Source: Locusta migratoria
Taxonomy: Eukaryota > Arthropoda > Insecta > Orthoptera > Acrididae
Length of the DNA stretch: 64,000 nt
Reading direction: 5' to 3'
Assembly: GCA_026315105.1 (NCBI GenBank)
Contig: CM048745.1
Coordinates: 544,766,758 to 544,830,757, forward strand
In this document: positions 33,749 through 44,774 of the stretch, piece after piece
Layout of the letters: each line of letters begins with the position of its first letter
How positions within the stretch are numbered: position 1 is the stretch's first letter
Made by a program: the position numbers and the translations under genes
Notes under the pieces: generated by a model
Database searches by the model: none
The model's input: only the letters and a program-made list of their open reading frames with translations
What the model was told of the DNA's origin: nothing

Positions 33749-35115
33749 CTGTTATTGTTGTGGTCTTCAGTCCGCAGGCCGGCCGCGGTGGCCGAGATGA
33801 CTGAGGCGCTCCAGTTACGGCCAGCACGGCCACTACGGTCGGGGGTTCGAATCCCCCCTCGGGCATGGATATTTGTGTCGTCCTAGTTCGTAAGTAGTTC
33901 ATAAGTAGTTTGTAAGTTTAGGGACTGATGACCCCATAGTTAAGTCCCATAAGCTTCACAAACATTTGAACATTTTTTTCAGTCCACAGACTGGTTTGAT
34001 GCAGCTCTCCATGCTACCTTGTCCTGTGCAAGTCTCTTCATCTGAGAATACATTTGGCAACCTACATCCTTTTGAATCTGCTTACTGCTTACTCCTCTTG
34101 AGTATTCATACGGTTATTGTTTCCAATTAAATGGACATTCTTTGTTAGGAACAGTAGTTTGGTCCCCTTTAAATAACAACAACAACAACAACAACAACAT
34201 CCTGTATTCGTCTCTCGGTCTCCCTCTACGATTTTTACCCCACACGCTCCCTTCTAATGCTAAGTTGATAATTCCTTGATGTCTCAGAATGTGTCCCACG
34301 AATCTACCTCTTCTCTTAGTCAGGATATGTCAGAAACTCCTTTTCTCCCCAATTCGGTTAAGCACCTCCTCATTAATCAAGTGATCTACCCATGTAATCT
34401 TCATCATTCGTCTGTAGCACAACATTTCGAAAGCTTTTATCATCTTTTTGTCTGAACTCCTTATCGTCCAAGTTTCACTGCCATACAATGCTGCAGTCCA
34501 GACAAATGCCTTCAGAAAGGACTTCCCACCATTTAAATTAATATGGGATGTTAACAAGTTTCGCTTCTTCAAAACGCTTTTCTCCCCATAGCCATTCTGA
34601 ATTTTATATCTTCTTTACTTCGGCCATCAGAAGTTATCTTGCTACCCAAATAACAAAATTCATCTACTACTTTTATTGTCCCATTGCATAATCTAATTCC
34701 GTCAGCATCACCAGATTTTCTGGCATTGCATTCCATTACCTTCGTTTTACTCTTGTTAATGTTCATCTTATATCTTCCTTTCAAGACACTGTCCATTCCA
34801 TTCAATTGCTCTTCCAGATTCTTTGCAGTCTCTGAGAAATTTACTATATCATCGGCAAACCGCAAACTTTTTATTTCTTCTTCCTGAACTTCAATTCCCT
34901 CTCCAAATTTCTCTTTCCTTTCCTTCACTGCTTGCTTAGTGTACAGATTGAACAACATTGGGGAAAGGCTACAACCCTTTCTTACTCCCTTCCCAACCTC
35001 TGCACCCCTTTCTTACCCTTCGACTCTAATAACCGCTGTCTGGTTTTTGTATAGGTTGAATATAACTCTTCGATCCGTATATTTTACCCCTGATACCTTT
35101 AGAATTTGGTAGTGA
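33749..35115 (-). mobile_element. RTE-like LINE, RT C-terminal part
   Basis: The minus strand encodes KSLRFADDIVNFSETAKNLE (catalytic ADD), MNINKSKTKVM and FCYLGSKITSDG at 34569-34958, then TAALYGSETWTI, AFEMLCYRRMMKITWVDHL and WVGHILRHQGIINLALEGSV at 34114-34572. Frames change twice. An AAC microsatellite (34167-34199) lies within. The 3' tail (GGTTTGATGCAGCTCTCCAT near 34002) is split by a SINE. The 5' end is truncated near 35115. Confidence 0.82.
33778..33977 (+). mobile_element. SINE family A in a LINE 3' tail
   Basis: It has a full-length head and body with box B GGTTCGAATCC. The target duplication is TTCAGTCCGCAG at 33766-33777 and TTCAGTCCACAG at 33978-33989. Confidence 0.94.
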
Positions 35116-35460
35116 CTATATTGTTAAAAATGTTATTTTTTTGAAAGTCCGTAGGTTAATCAAAATTTTCCTTTGTCTTTTCCTTCCTTCTACCCTCGTT
35201 CTTGTTACTGAGATAATTAGGTCAATGTTCCTATTGTTGATAGAAAAATTAACTGTACGTGAGAGGCCGTTGTCAGAGTGTGATGCACAGACTTTTTGAG
35301 AGCACACATTGCGCGGCTGCAACGGCTGTGCCATAACAAAGACACACAGAAAAATCAGGTTTTGCTCTGTGGGGTCTGTAGCATAATAAAGGTCATAGAA
35401 TGACATTTTATTAAAGAAATTCCAAATTTGCTGCTAAGTCTAGATCTGTTTTTGTCACTA

Positions 35461-35493
35461 CAGACTGATTCGACGCACTATTGCCATTCTCAA
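35461..35493 (-). ncRNA. Hammerhead-like relic, U3/A8 type, left arm
   Basis: The minus strand reads TTGAGAA, T, GGCAATAGTGCGTC (3 bp stem), GAAT. The last A of GAAA is lost. It shares the U3/A8 change with the element at 29.3 kb. Confidence 0.3.
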
Positions 35494-36120
35494 GTGTCCT
35501 GCAGATATAAGTAATACGTTTTACATAGTATTTCGTATTTTCAATATAAATCTTATTCTGAAAGTAATGACAAAGGTTTTTCACTTACGTCTAGGTAGAA
35601 TGACCAGCATGTATCGTCGTATTAGACTGTCTGATATATGTCAATTATCTTTAGCAATTAAAAAAAATAATTTCGTTTGACAGTTCCCATGATATATGTT
35701 TACAGATTATCGTTTGATGATGACAAAGATGATGTTTATATCGCTATATGTTTTAGTTGCGATCTCAGGTTGTTGCATTACGCTTAAGTGCATCGATTTT
35801 TAGATATATTAATTACAAATCGATGTACTTAAACGTAATGCAACAACCAGAGATCGCAACTAAAACAGCGATATAAACATCATCTTTCTCACCATCAAAC
35901 GATAATCAATAAACATATATCACAGGAGCTGTCAAACGAAATTAACTTTTTTTAATAGCAAAAGATAAGTGACATATATCAGACAGTCCAATATGATGAT
36001 ATATGTACGTCATTCCATCTAGATGTAAGTAAAAAACCTTTGTTATTACTTTCAGAATAATATTTATAAATAAAACTACGAAATACTATGTAAAACTTAT
36101 TACATATGTCTGCAGGTCAC

Positions 36121-36151
36121 TTGTAAATGACAATAATACGTCAAAACAGTC
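36121..36151 (+). ncRNA. Hammerhead-like relic, right arm
   Basis: The plus strand reads TTGTAAA, T, GACAATAATACGTC, AAAAC. It is the complement-arm partner of 35461-35493 and further decayed (A6 to U, G12 to A). Confidence 0.25.
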
Positions 36152-36214
36152 TTTAGTGATAAAATAAATACAGATGTAAACTTAGCAACAAATTTAGAAT
36201 TTCTTTAGTAAAGA

Positions 36215-36790
36215 GCAAAATAAAATTAATTATCTTATTCCGTCCACAGATTCGAGTTGTTAGTAAAATTACGAACTCTTTGGTAACACTAACTGACCAG
36301 ACGGATCCTTGATTAAAATGTTGGCAAATTAAATCCATTCATTTAGACCGTTATCTTAATTTTTAACAACCAAGGAGCGACACAGAATGATCGCTTACGT
36401 AGATGACAATGAAATGGAGGGAACAGAATAAGTCCTACATTACCCGTTTGGTTAATTTCGAAATTGCTCACAATGGAGTATTTTCTCTAGCAGCTCGTAG
36501 CCGTTAAATTTAAAAGCAGAAGGAAGCCACGCTGTGGCGGACGCATACGAGCTTTGTCCCGCTTCCAAGCAAGTGTCTCAACCGGAGGGTCCGAGACACA
36601 GTGCCGCCCGCAGGGGGGAATCTTCCCCAACGGTTCCTTTCCCCTACCTGTAAGGTTGGCTACAGGAACTAATTTTGAACAGCGGAAGCACAATGCTGTG
36701 CCGTGCCCGGCGAACAGCCATGCACTGCCATTCGGTTGCAGAGCTTCAAAGGATTCACTTCACGGACAGGTTATGGCGAAAGTTACCGCC
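36215..36790. other. Unassigned; moderately GC-rich 36490-36790
   Basis: This is the left flank of the gypsy element. ORFs on both strands (36487-36693, 36554-36805) have no known domain. The gypsy LTR inserted at ATAT (36791-36794). Confidence 0.35.
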
Positions 36791-36794
36791 ATAT

Positions 36795-37151
36795 TGTCGC
36801 GTTGAAATGGAAACAGGCTTGACTTCGAAGGCAACTAAACACAGCACATATACTGAAAGCACGTTTATTACGAACTCAACATACACGCAGCACTGACTGC
36901 CTCTCAGGCAGAGTGCTCTGCTATTTATACACAGACAGAATTTACCAGAAATTAGAAGACCAGTTAACATAAGAAACAAGTAGAATTTACAAGTGAACAT
37001 AAGAAAGATGTAGAACCTTCTGGAATTGTAAATTATAAAGAAATAAATTTTTGCCGATGGGCGGGAGTGAACCGGCGATTTGCTGCTCCGCAGTTCGTGA
37101 CGCTATCCCCTGCGCCACGCCGGCAGTCGGTGTTCGTCGTCTCTCGCGGCA
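36795..37151 (-). repeat. 3' LTR of the gypsy element (357 bp)
   Basis: In element orientation it starts TGCCGCGAGAGACGACG and ends CGCGACA. It carries a tRNA-like module near its start (37055-37128). It differs from the 5' LTR by scattered substitutions and keeps a 20 bp stretch that the 5' LTR has lost. Confidence 0.95.
37055..37128 (-). promoter_or_regulatory. tRNA-like module with RNA pol III box A and box B inside the LTR
   Basis: The minus strand reads CCGGCGTGGCGCAGGGGATA... with TGGCGCAGGGG (37107-37117), a perfect match to the box A consensus TRGYNNARNNG. About 33 bases on comes GGTTCACTCCC (37063-37073; GGTTCAATCCC in the other LTR), a box B-like T-arm. The spacing is that of a tRNA. 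This may be a captured tRNA or SINE head, and it could drive or interfere with LTR transcription. Activity is unknown. Confidence 0.65.
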
Positions 37152-37165
37152 TTGCTCCCTCTCCT
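37152..37165 (-). other. Polypurine tract of the gypsy element
   Basis: Minus-strand AGGAGAGGGAGCAA directly precedes the 3' LTR, the usual place for plus-strand priming. Confidence 0.75.
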
Positions 37166-37185
37166 GGAGAAACAGCGACCCGCTG

Positions 37186-40100
37186 TTATGATCCCTGTGG
37201 AGCCAGCTGCAATGTCCTGGATCTTGTTCGTGTCATGGGTCCTCTGTATGACAGTTCAAGAGAATCCTTCCCTTTTCCGCGATTATTGACGACAGACGTT
37301 CCTGTCGTGGCTTCATCAGGAACGTTACCGTCCTTGAAGTCCTTGAACAAGAAGCCATTGTCGTCTACCTGCTCTTCAGGATCGTAGTAAGGCTTCATGC
37401 GCAGGACGTGAACAATGTCTCTTCGCTTTTTACGTTTCGACGACGGCTCATAATCCTCAACTTCGTATGTGACGTCTGATAGGCGGCGTATGACACAATA
37501 CGGACCAAAGTATCGCTTAAATAACTTTTCTGTCAGTCCATCCTTCCGTACAGGGGTAAAAATCCATACCAGATCTCCTGGGCTGTACACAACCAGTCGG
37601 TGCTTGTCGTTATACCGCTGACGGTCCTTCTCCTGGGCGTCCAGTGTCCGTATGCGTGCCAGCTGTCTTGCTTCTTCGACCCTGGTGATGAGCTGTGTAA
37701 CATAGTCATCCTGAGTGTCGTCCGGTTGGAACGGAAACAGCGTATTCATTGTCGTCTCAGCTTCACGGCCATGGAGCAGGAAAAACTGAGTGAAGCCTGT
37801 GGTGTCTTGTCTTGCGGTATTGTAAGCAAATGTCACGACTGGCAAAATGGTATCCCAATCCTTCTGCTCAACATCGACGTACATCGACAGCATGTCGGCT
37901 AACGTCTTGTTAAAACGTTCCGAAAGACCATTTGCGGATGGTATGCAGTTGTCATTCTGTGGACAATGTTGCACCGTGGCATTACCTCTGATACTAGTTT
38001 TGACTGGAATACTTTTCCACACGTGGTGCTCCATGCTTCAAAATAATGTCTTCTACAAGGAATTTTGCGATCTCTGGAGCTTCTGCAGTCGGCACAGGTT
38101 TGGTGACAGCGTAGCGTGTGAGGTAGTCAGTGCAGACTATTATCCAACGGTTACCGGTTGTCGACTTCGGGAACCTCCCTAAAAGATCGATCCCAACTCG
38201 GTGGAATGGAGCTGCTGCCGGCGGAATCGGTACGAGATGTCCTGGAGGTAATTGCGGCACATGCTTCCGTCGCTGGCACTCTTTACTGTGACTCACATAG
38301 TGCTTGACAGATCGGTAGAGACCTTTTCAGTAATACCTGCGTCTGATTCTCTCTAGGGTCTTCACGAATCCCAGATGACCGGATATTGGAGCATCATGGA
38401 AATATTTGAGAATAGCTGGCTGGAGATGAGCTGGAACAACAAGTAGCCATTTGGGACCCAGTGGATCGTAGTTGCTCTTGTACAATGTTCCGTTTATAAG
38501 TTGGAACTCTCCATTGGTCGGAGCTCCTTTCTCCAAGGCCTCTATCATTTTTAATAGTGTTGGATCTTCCCTCTGTTCAGCTGTAACGTCATCTAATTCA
38601 GTGAGAGCTAAAATTTCATTAATGCTGTTGTGTTCCACTAATGGATTCCTCGAAAGGCAGTCGGCATCCTTGTGTTTGCGCCCGTTCTTGAATACCACTG
38701 TGACATCGTACTCTTGGAGTCTTAGTGCCCATCTTGCTAGTCGACCTGATGGATCCTTCGAGCTAGTCAGCCAACACAAAGAATGGTGGTCTGTCACGAC
38801 GGTGAATGGTTTGCCGAATAAATACAGCCGGAACTTGTTGATAGCCCAGATAACCGCGAGACATTCGTTTTCAGTTGTAGAGTAGTTTACCTCGGACCTT
38901 GAGAGTACTCTTGACGCATAGGCTATCACTTTTTCAGCACCTTCCTGAACTGGTACAAGCACTGCACCAATCCCATAACCACTGGCGTCTGTGTGAAGTT
39001 ACGTTTCTGCATTCTCGTCGTACAAGGCTAGCACTGGTGCGGAAGTTACAGCCTCCTTAACTGCCCGGAAAGCTCTTTCTTTTGTCTCATCCCAGTAAAA
39101 TTTGGCGTCTCCCTGCAGAAGTTCTTGTAATGGACGTGCCTTGTTACAAAATCCTTTTATGAAACGTCGGTAGTATGAGCACAGGCCGAGAAAACTTCTG
39201 ACATCACGAATGTGCTGAGGAGTTGGAAATTCTGTGACTGCCCTAACTTTATCGGATCAGGACGGACACCATCTCCGTTGACTAGGTGCCCCAGAATTTT
39301 TATCTCTTTGGCGACGAAGAGGCACTTCTTTGGATTGAGGCGGAGACCTGCAGCCAGAACACATTTCAGCACAGTTGACAGGCGACTCAGATGTTCTTCA
39401 AATGTTTTCGAGAAAACGACAATGTCATCTAAATAGCAGAGACACGTCGTCCACTTACGGTGTCGAAGCAAGTTGTCCATCATGCGTTCGAATGTGGCTG
39501 GAGCATTACATAATCCAAATGGCATTACTTTAAATTCATAGAGGCCGTCAGGTGTAATAAAAGCCGTCTTCTCCCTGTCAGCTTTGTCAACCTCGATTTG
39601 CCACTAACCTGTCTGCATGTCCATAGTTGAGAAGTACGTAGCTCCTTTCAAGCAGTCTAACGTGTCGTCAATAAGCGACAATGGGTAGACTTCTTTGTGA
39701 TTCTGTTCAGCCGCCGATAGTTGACACAGAATCTCCATGTGCCATCCTTCTTCTTTTGAGGACCACCGGAGACGACCAAGGACTCTCCGAAGGTTGAATA
39801 ATGTCATCTCGCAACATCTTCTCCACTTCCTCCCGAATTATCCGTCTTTCAGCTGGCGACACTCTATACGAACGCTGGCTAATTGGCGGATGATCCTCAG
39901 TATTGATACGGTGCTTTATCGTGGGCCGTTTCGTCTGACATTTCCCCTGCTGAGGTGTGAATGCACCAGAAAATTTGCATAGTGTACCTAACACCCGCTG
40001 GCGTTGTTCCTTGGTCAGTCCAGGCCCTATTGGCAATTCCACGTTTGTTTCCTCCAGCGTGTTGTCTGTACTAACAGCAGGGCATGGATCTTCATTGATG

Positions 40101-40921
40101 ACGTTGAGCTCACCGTTCTGGATTGTGTCCCGATACACATTACCTTGGGGATAAGTTGTGACTGCTCCTGACACTTTGTCATCCAAATCTCTCCTTGACC
40201 ACCGGTAATGCTTATGATAGCCGCTGGTATGTTAATTTCTTTTGTGAGCCTGGTAAACGTTTAACTATCAACAAGAACTTCACAGTTTAACCAGTCATCT
40301 GTGTTTGTGACTGCAACTCTTCTCATTGTCAACGGCGGTATTTTGTATGTTTGTATTGTCTATGGGACTTAACTACGGGGTCATCAGTCCCTAAACTTAC
40401 AAACTACTTATGAACTACTTACGAACTAGGACGGCACAAATATCCATGCCCGAGGGGGGATTCGAACCCCCGACCGTAGTGGCCGTGCAGACCGTGACTG
40501 GAGCGAACGGCGGTATCGTCACATTGTCAACGACGAATAACTTCCCAGAAAATTCTGTATTACGTGTATCCGGCGGAACAACTTCTTCAATTTGCAGCTC
40601 AGATCTTCCACAATCAATGATAGCGTGGGATGCCTGAAGGAAGTCCCATCCGAGGATGACATTGTAACTACATTCTGTTAACACGACAAATTCAAACGGC
40701 TGCGTCTCGTTGTTGATGGTTATTCTTGCGACACAAGTTCCTTCTAGATGGACGTACTTTCCATTCGCGACCTTCAGCACAGTTGCCCCCGAATCACAGA
40801 ACATTGTCTTCTTTAGTGTGCGGCGGTAATTATCCGATAATACAGAAAAAGAGGCTCCTGAATCAACAATTGCCCGGACAGGTTGGACGTCGATTATGAC
40901 GTCGATGAGATTTCCCGACAT
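37186..40921 (-). pseudogene. pol: gypsy pol: protease, RT, RNase H, integrase (broken)
   Basis: Protease (ORF 40415-40921) has AIVDSGASFSVLS and NVILGWDFL. RT continues with PISQRSYRVSPAERR and SPWSSPVVL, a frameshift near 39800, then STMDMQTG and a stop at about 39604, then MPFGLCNAPATFERMM and CYLDDIVVFS (39157-39525). RNase H is at 38327-38962 (VVTDHHSLCWL, DADCLSRNP), followed by the zinc-binding finger region, integrase core (FHRVGIDLLGRFPKS; SANGLSERFN carrying the Glu) and C-terminal GPY/F-like YFGPYCVIRRLSDVTYEVE. The middle catalytic Asp of integrase is lost at a frameshift near 38000. The protease frame overlaps the end of gag, which suggests translation by frameshifting. Confidence 0.93.
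40342..40505 (-). mobile_element. SINE family A inside gypsy pol
   Basis: The SINE body lies in minus orientation with box B complement GGATTCGAACC. The first 35 or so bases of the head are missing. The target duplication is AACGGCGGTAT at 40331-40341 and 40506-40516. It splits the region between protease and reverse transcriptase, so it came after the gypsy insertion. Confidence 0.93.
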
Positions 40922-40989
40922 CTTAGCGACTGTCTTCCATGGAGGATTTTCATCTGCGGCGGCCTCACCTCCGTAGATGGTCGCCTCGC

Positions 40990-42093
40990 TTAGTTTTCCT
41001 GGGCGTGGCGGTTAGGGGAGCGGCTGGTACTTCTGTACGGCGACGGTAAACGGCTGCGGCGCGTCGGGGAGCGACCTCGTCTAGGGTACGGCGATGGGCT
41101 TCTTCTCATAGGTCGACTGAACTTATCAGCAGGTGACAGTGGTGTGTTGTCTTCTGTCCTCCAGACGTCTGTTCTTCTGCGGGGCGTCATAGTTACCGGG
41201 GGAGTTGGCTGTGGTCGCGTCGGCCGGTTCATGGGCTGCCGTTTGGCGGCTGCAGCGTAAGTCATAGCAGGGCGACGCCATTCTTCACGTCGGGTGCGAT
41301 TGACGGGGCAGACAGGAGCTAATGTTTGAAATACCTCGTCCTCAGCGGCGTCGGCTCCCTCGTGACTTACAGGGCTCACATCCATGGCCATAATCTGATG
41401 CTCGCTCGGTCTAATAGACCCGGCTGCCATGCACTGTTGTAATTCTTCTCTCACGATTTGTCGTATGAGAGAAGCCAAGTCCTGCTGGTCTTCCACAACG
41501 GCCGTAGGGACTACATTTGGGAGTCTGCCATACTTCTTGCGTCCAACCCTTCTTTGTTGCATCTCTTCAATACGCTGGCACCACTTGATGAACTCTTCTG
41601 TCGTAGCGACGTCTTTTATCAGAAGAGCTTGGTACATATCTTCTGCAATTCCCTTCATCAGGTGCGTGATTTTGTCCGCCTCAGTCATGTTCGGATTGAC
41701 TACGTTACACAGGGCCAAAACATTCTGTATGTACGATTGTGTCGGCTCACCATGTCGTTGGGCCCGGTTCTTCAGATGTTCTTCCGCCGAGCGGATTTGT
41801 CGCTGGCGGTCTCCAAACGTCTTCTTAAGTTCCTCCTGGAACGTCTCCCAGTCATTCAACTTGTCCTCCAGACATTCAACTTGTCTCCCAGTCATTCAGC
41901 TTTCAAACCATTGCTGGGCTGTTCCGTCCAGGCAGAAATAAACGTTGGCCAAGCACATCGTATGATCCCACCTGTTGTACTTGGCGACTCGGTCGAACCC
42001 TTTTAGCCATTTGTTGGGGTCCTGTCCAGCATCTCCAGAGAAAACCGACGGGTGTTTGATGTGCAGCTGGCTTATTGCTGGTTTCGTCTCCAT
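40990..42093 (-). pseudogene. gag: gypsy gag with 40 bp duplication
   Basis: The start is taken as the Met of METKPAISQLHIKHPSVFSG. The first part ends at YFCLDGTAQQWFES and a stop near 41897. The frame resumes with LNDWETFQEELKKTFGDRQR and continues to a C-terminal tail very rich in Ser, Arg and Pro (RRSPSPYPRRGRSPTRRSR). No CCHC zinc knuckle is present, and the basic tail may take its place in RNA binding. The break is caused by a 40 bp direct duplication (41843-41882 repeated from 41883). Confidence 0.88.
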
Positions 42094-42226
42094 CGTTCTT
42101 CTAATAATACGGACATTTGGAAGGATGTACTCGGTGTATCCCTTGTATTTCGGTTCCAGTCCGTGTGAGCGACGGCTTTTACGTTGCCTAATCGGAGCCA
42201 CGGTGCTGCAGCTGTTGCACAGTGTA

Positions 42227-42242
42227 CCCGGCGCCTCCACCA
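42227..42242 (-). other. Primer-binding site of the gypsy element
   Basis: Minus-strand TGGTGGAGGCGCCGGG begins a few bases inside the 5' LTR. It starts with TGG, complementary to a tRNA CCA end. I cannot assign the tRNA with certainty. Confidence 0.65.
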
Positions 42243-42247
42243 AACAA

Positions 42248-42584
42248 TTTCGCGTTGAAATGGAAACAGGTTTGACTTCGAAGGCAACTAAACGCAGTAC
42301 TTTTACTGAAAGCACGTTTATTACGAACTCAACATACACGCAGCACTGACTGCCTCTCAGGCAGAGTACTCTGCTATTTATACACAGACAGAATTTACCA
42401 GAAATTAGAAGAACAGTTAACATAAGAAACAAGTAGAATTTACAAGTGAACATAAGAAAGATGTAGAACCTTCTGGAATTGTTAATTAAAAAGAAATAAT
42501 ATTTTGCCAGTGGGCGGGATTGAACCGGCGACCTTCTGCGGTGCAGTCCGTGACGCTATCCCCTGCTTGTCGTCTCTCGCGGCA
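42248..42584 (-). repeat. 5' LTR of the gypsy element (337 bp)
   Basis: It matches the 3' LTR closely but lacks 20 bp that include most of box A of the tRNA-like module (GCAGGGG joins directly to the terminal text). The inner end reads AAA where the 3' LTR has ACA. Confidence 0.94.
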
Positions 42585-42849
42585 ATATTAGTAAAGTGTA
42601 ACTTGAAGGACCGTCCGCGTCTGTTAAAATGATTGGCGTGTGGAAGCAAATTGCTAACGAGCAATTGTACCACGAACATCCGGTTCACTTACCATTCAGT
42701 TTATAATGAGGTAAGCTTAGCCGTTTGGCCCCTGCTCTTGTTTAAGTATTACGAATTTTATGGCTAGTAACATTCTCTCTGGTTCAACCACTCTCCGCTC
42801 TCTCTAGGGACTGCAACTGTATCTTTCGAAGTGCGTTCTTTCATTTATT

Positions 42850-44450
42850 GTTAGTAATTCCTTGTCTTACAGCAAGGTTGTTTCATGCCAAAATAACCTT
42901 ATATGTAATATCAAAAAGGAACAACTTCCTGATGTTCTGCAAAACTTATTTATTGGCCACAAACCGGCTTTCGGCTTCTTAGGCCATTATCAGATGACAA
43001 CTGACTGTAGTACACATGTTTTCAAAGATCTTAAGATTTACAAAGATTTTATCACAGACAATCGATACTTCACAGGAAAGTTCATCGCAAGAACTTCTTT
43101 TTGAAAGTCATTAACATTTATATAAAAAATATAATAAGTATGTGAAAAGAATCAAAACTAATATGATTATTTTTGTTGAAAAGGAAGGTTGAAAATAAAA
43201 CTTATTTCAGTAGAGGTGTAGTGGGGAACTGTATTTGATCGTTTAATACTAAACTGGCATCCTGAGCCAAATGTTTATTGATTTTCAATATTTCCAGTAG
43301 TGTCATCTTTCTGTTTTTCTTCAGGGGCTGTAGGATCTCACAGTTTACATCATAATCATGGCCTTCTCTGAGGAGATGTTCAGCAAAGGTTGATCCTGTC
43401 TATTTTAACCTCCAGCTTCTCTGATGTTCTGATAATCTAATAGCTACAGCCCTGCCAGACTGACCAACATACAATTACCCACAATGTTTGCATGTGATCT
43501 TGTATACACGTCTGTGATAGGGGTTGAATTTTGTCCTTACTATTGAATAAATACTTAGAAATGTTGTTTGTATTGTAAAATGCAGGCCTGTAATTTCGAG
43601 ATTCTAACTTTCTACCAATTTGATCTGAAATTTTGCCTAAATATGGGATGACACACCAGTTTTTCTGACTACTGACTTGTTCTTGTTGACCAGCATATAG
43701 AAGTGTTCTGATTTTTCTCATTTTCTTCTTATTCAGTATACTATCAATAAGGGCAGGGCTATACCCATTACTGGATGCTATATGTTTGATTGTTTCTAAT
43801 TCTGATTGAAATGCAGAATCAGATAATGGAACAGATATGAGGCGCTGAACCATTGAATGGAAAGCTACATGTTTATGGCTGTGTTGATGCTGGGAACTAG
43901 CAGGGATAACTGTATCTGTTGCTATGGATTTTCTGAAAATACTGAATAAGTATTTCTTTATGCTAATGTCAACAGTAAGGTCCAAAAAGTTTATAGAAGA
44001 TCCTCCTAGTTCCATAGTGAACTTAATTTTCTTGTGTTGGGAATTTAAAAGGTTGTAAAAGTGTATCTAATTGTCTGGTGGTACCAGCACATAATCCACA
44101 TACCTTAACCAGTATCCAATTTTGCACCTCAGTGGTTCCTTCTGTAAGAAAATCTGCTCAAAATGATCCATGAAGATCTCAGATAGAATGGGACTAAGTG
44201 GAGAACCCATAGCTAGGCCATCAGGCTGATTATAGTACTTATTTTCAAAGTAGAAGTAATTTTGCTTCACACATGTCTCTGTAGTAATGATTATGTCATG
44301 TGATTCAACAGGGTTTACTTTACATTTATGCAAAAGACAGTAACTTATATGTGAAATAATATTAAACATGCAACAGGGCTGCCTCACATTCGTCTTATCT
44401 TTCTTTACCACACTTCTGCGTATTTATTCTGTAACTTTCCTACTGCCCCC
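42850..44450 (-). mobile_element. Penelope-like element, RT and GIY-YIG, decayed
   Basis: The minus strand encodes RT text QPDGLAMGSPLSPILSEIFM and WLRYVDYVLV at 44067-44411 (catalytic YVDD is now YVDY). Next come INFLDLTVDI and HKHVAFHSMVQRLISVPLS at 43437-44015 and RVYKITCKHCG followed, after a stop, by LYVGQSGRAVAIRLSEHQ, the GIY-YIG domain, ending near 43205. Loss of the second catalytic Asp and several stops make it dead. A hammerhead-like motif lies beyond the endonuclease. Confidence 0.88.
42964..42993 (-). ncRNA. Hammerhead-like motif at the Penelope 3' region
   Basis: The minus strand reads CTGATAA, T, GGCCTAAGAAGCC (GGC/GCC stem), GAAA, GCCGG. G8 is A, leaving a C3-A8 mismatch. It sits about 210 bp downstream of the end of the endonuclease domain, where such motifs are known in Penelope-like elements. 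Confidence 0.5.
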
Positions 44451-44534
44451 TTTTCAGTTAATGAATCTTCAAAAAGCGACGAAACACCTGCCAAGAAAAG
44501 AAGTCCGACGCCTGTTCGGTTCAAGGACAGCAGA

Positions 44535-44774
44535 TCAGCAGCTGAGTGTAACTTCCTCTCTGGGAGGAAAGTCGATAAACACCAACACTTCTTGCTTCCT
44601 CTTATTCAGACAAACTTCGTCAATTAAAAGAGTATGAAGACGTAGATTTATTTTCACTAACCTGACATCTTCTCTCGCTGCTGTTGTTTCCTGCGCAGAA
44701 GCAGAACTCAGGTTGTAGAGCCTTTGTTTCCCAATGTGAGGCTGAAAAGATATTTTAATGTTGCTAGGTTTCAC
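44535..44774 (-). other. ORF of unknown identity upstream of the Penelope RT
   Basis: 79 codons (starts MKPSNIKISFQPHIGKQRL) lie just upstream of the RT fragment on the same strand. It could be part of the element's N-terminal region, but I see no conserved block. It is listed for its position only. Confidence 0.25.

Larger units (their letters stand above)
35407..36214. mobile_element. 808 bp snap-back (foldback) element
   Basis: Two arms of about 390 bp are near-perfect complements, from TATTAAAGAAATTCC on the left to GAATTTCTTTAGTA on the right, meeting in a hairpin around GATTTTTAGATATATTAATT at 35795-35814. There are scattered mismatches (roughly 8-10 percent by eye). Each arm carries one ribozyme-like motif near its outer part. 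No protein is encoded. Confidence 0.85.
36795..42584 (-). mobile_element. Complete Ty3/gypsy LTR retrotransposon, inactivated
   Basis: The order on the minus strand is 5' LTR, primer-binding site, gag, protease, reverse transcriptase, RNase H, integrase, polypurine tract and 3' LTR. PR-RT-RH-IN order places it in Ty3/gypsy. The integrase has a GPY/F-type C-terminus and no chromodomain was seen. There is no envelope ORF between integrase and the 3' LTR. It is flanked by ATAT at 36791-36794 and 42585-42588. Stops, frameshifts, a 40 bp duplication in gag and a SINE in pol make it non-functional. Confidence 0.95.

Noticed and set aside
37067..37387. Plus-strand ORFs across the gypsy element (also 38472-38885, 41429-42006)
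   Set aside because: They are antisense shadows of gag and pol.
36795..42584. Endogenous retrovirus with envelope
   Set aside because: After the integrase C-terminus only about 20 bp separate the end of pol from the polypurine tract, which leaves no room for an envelope gene.
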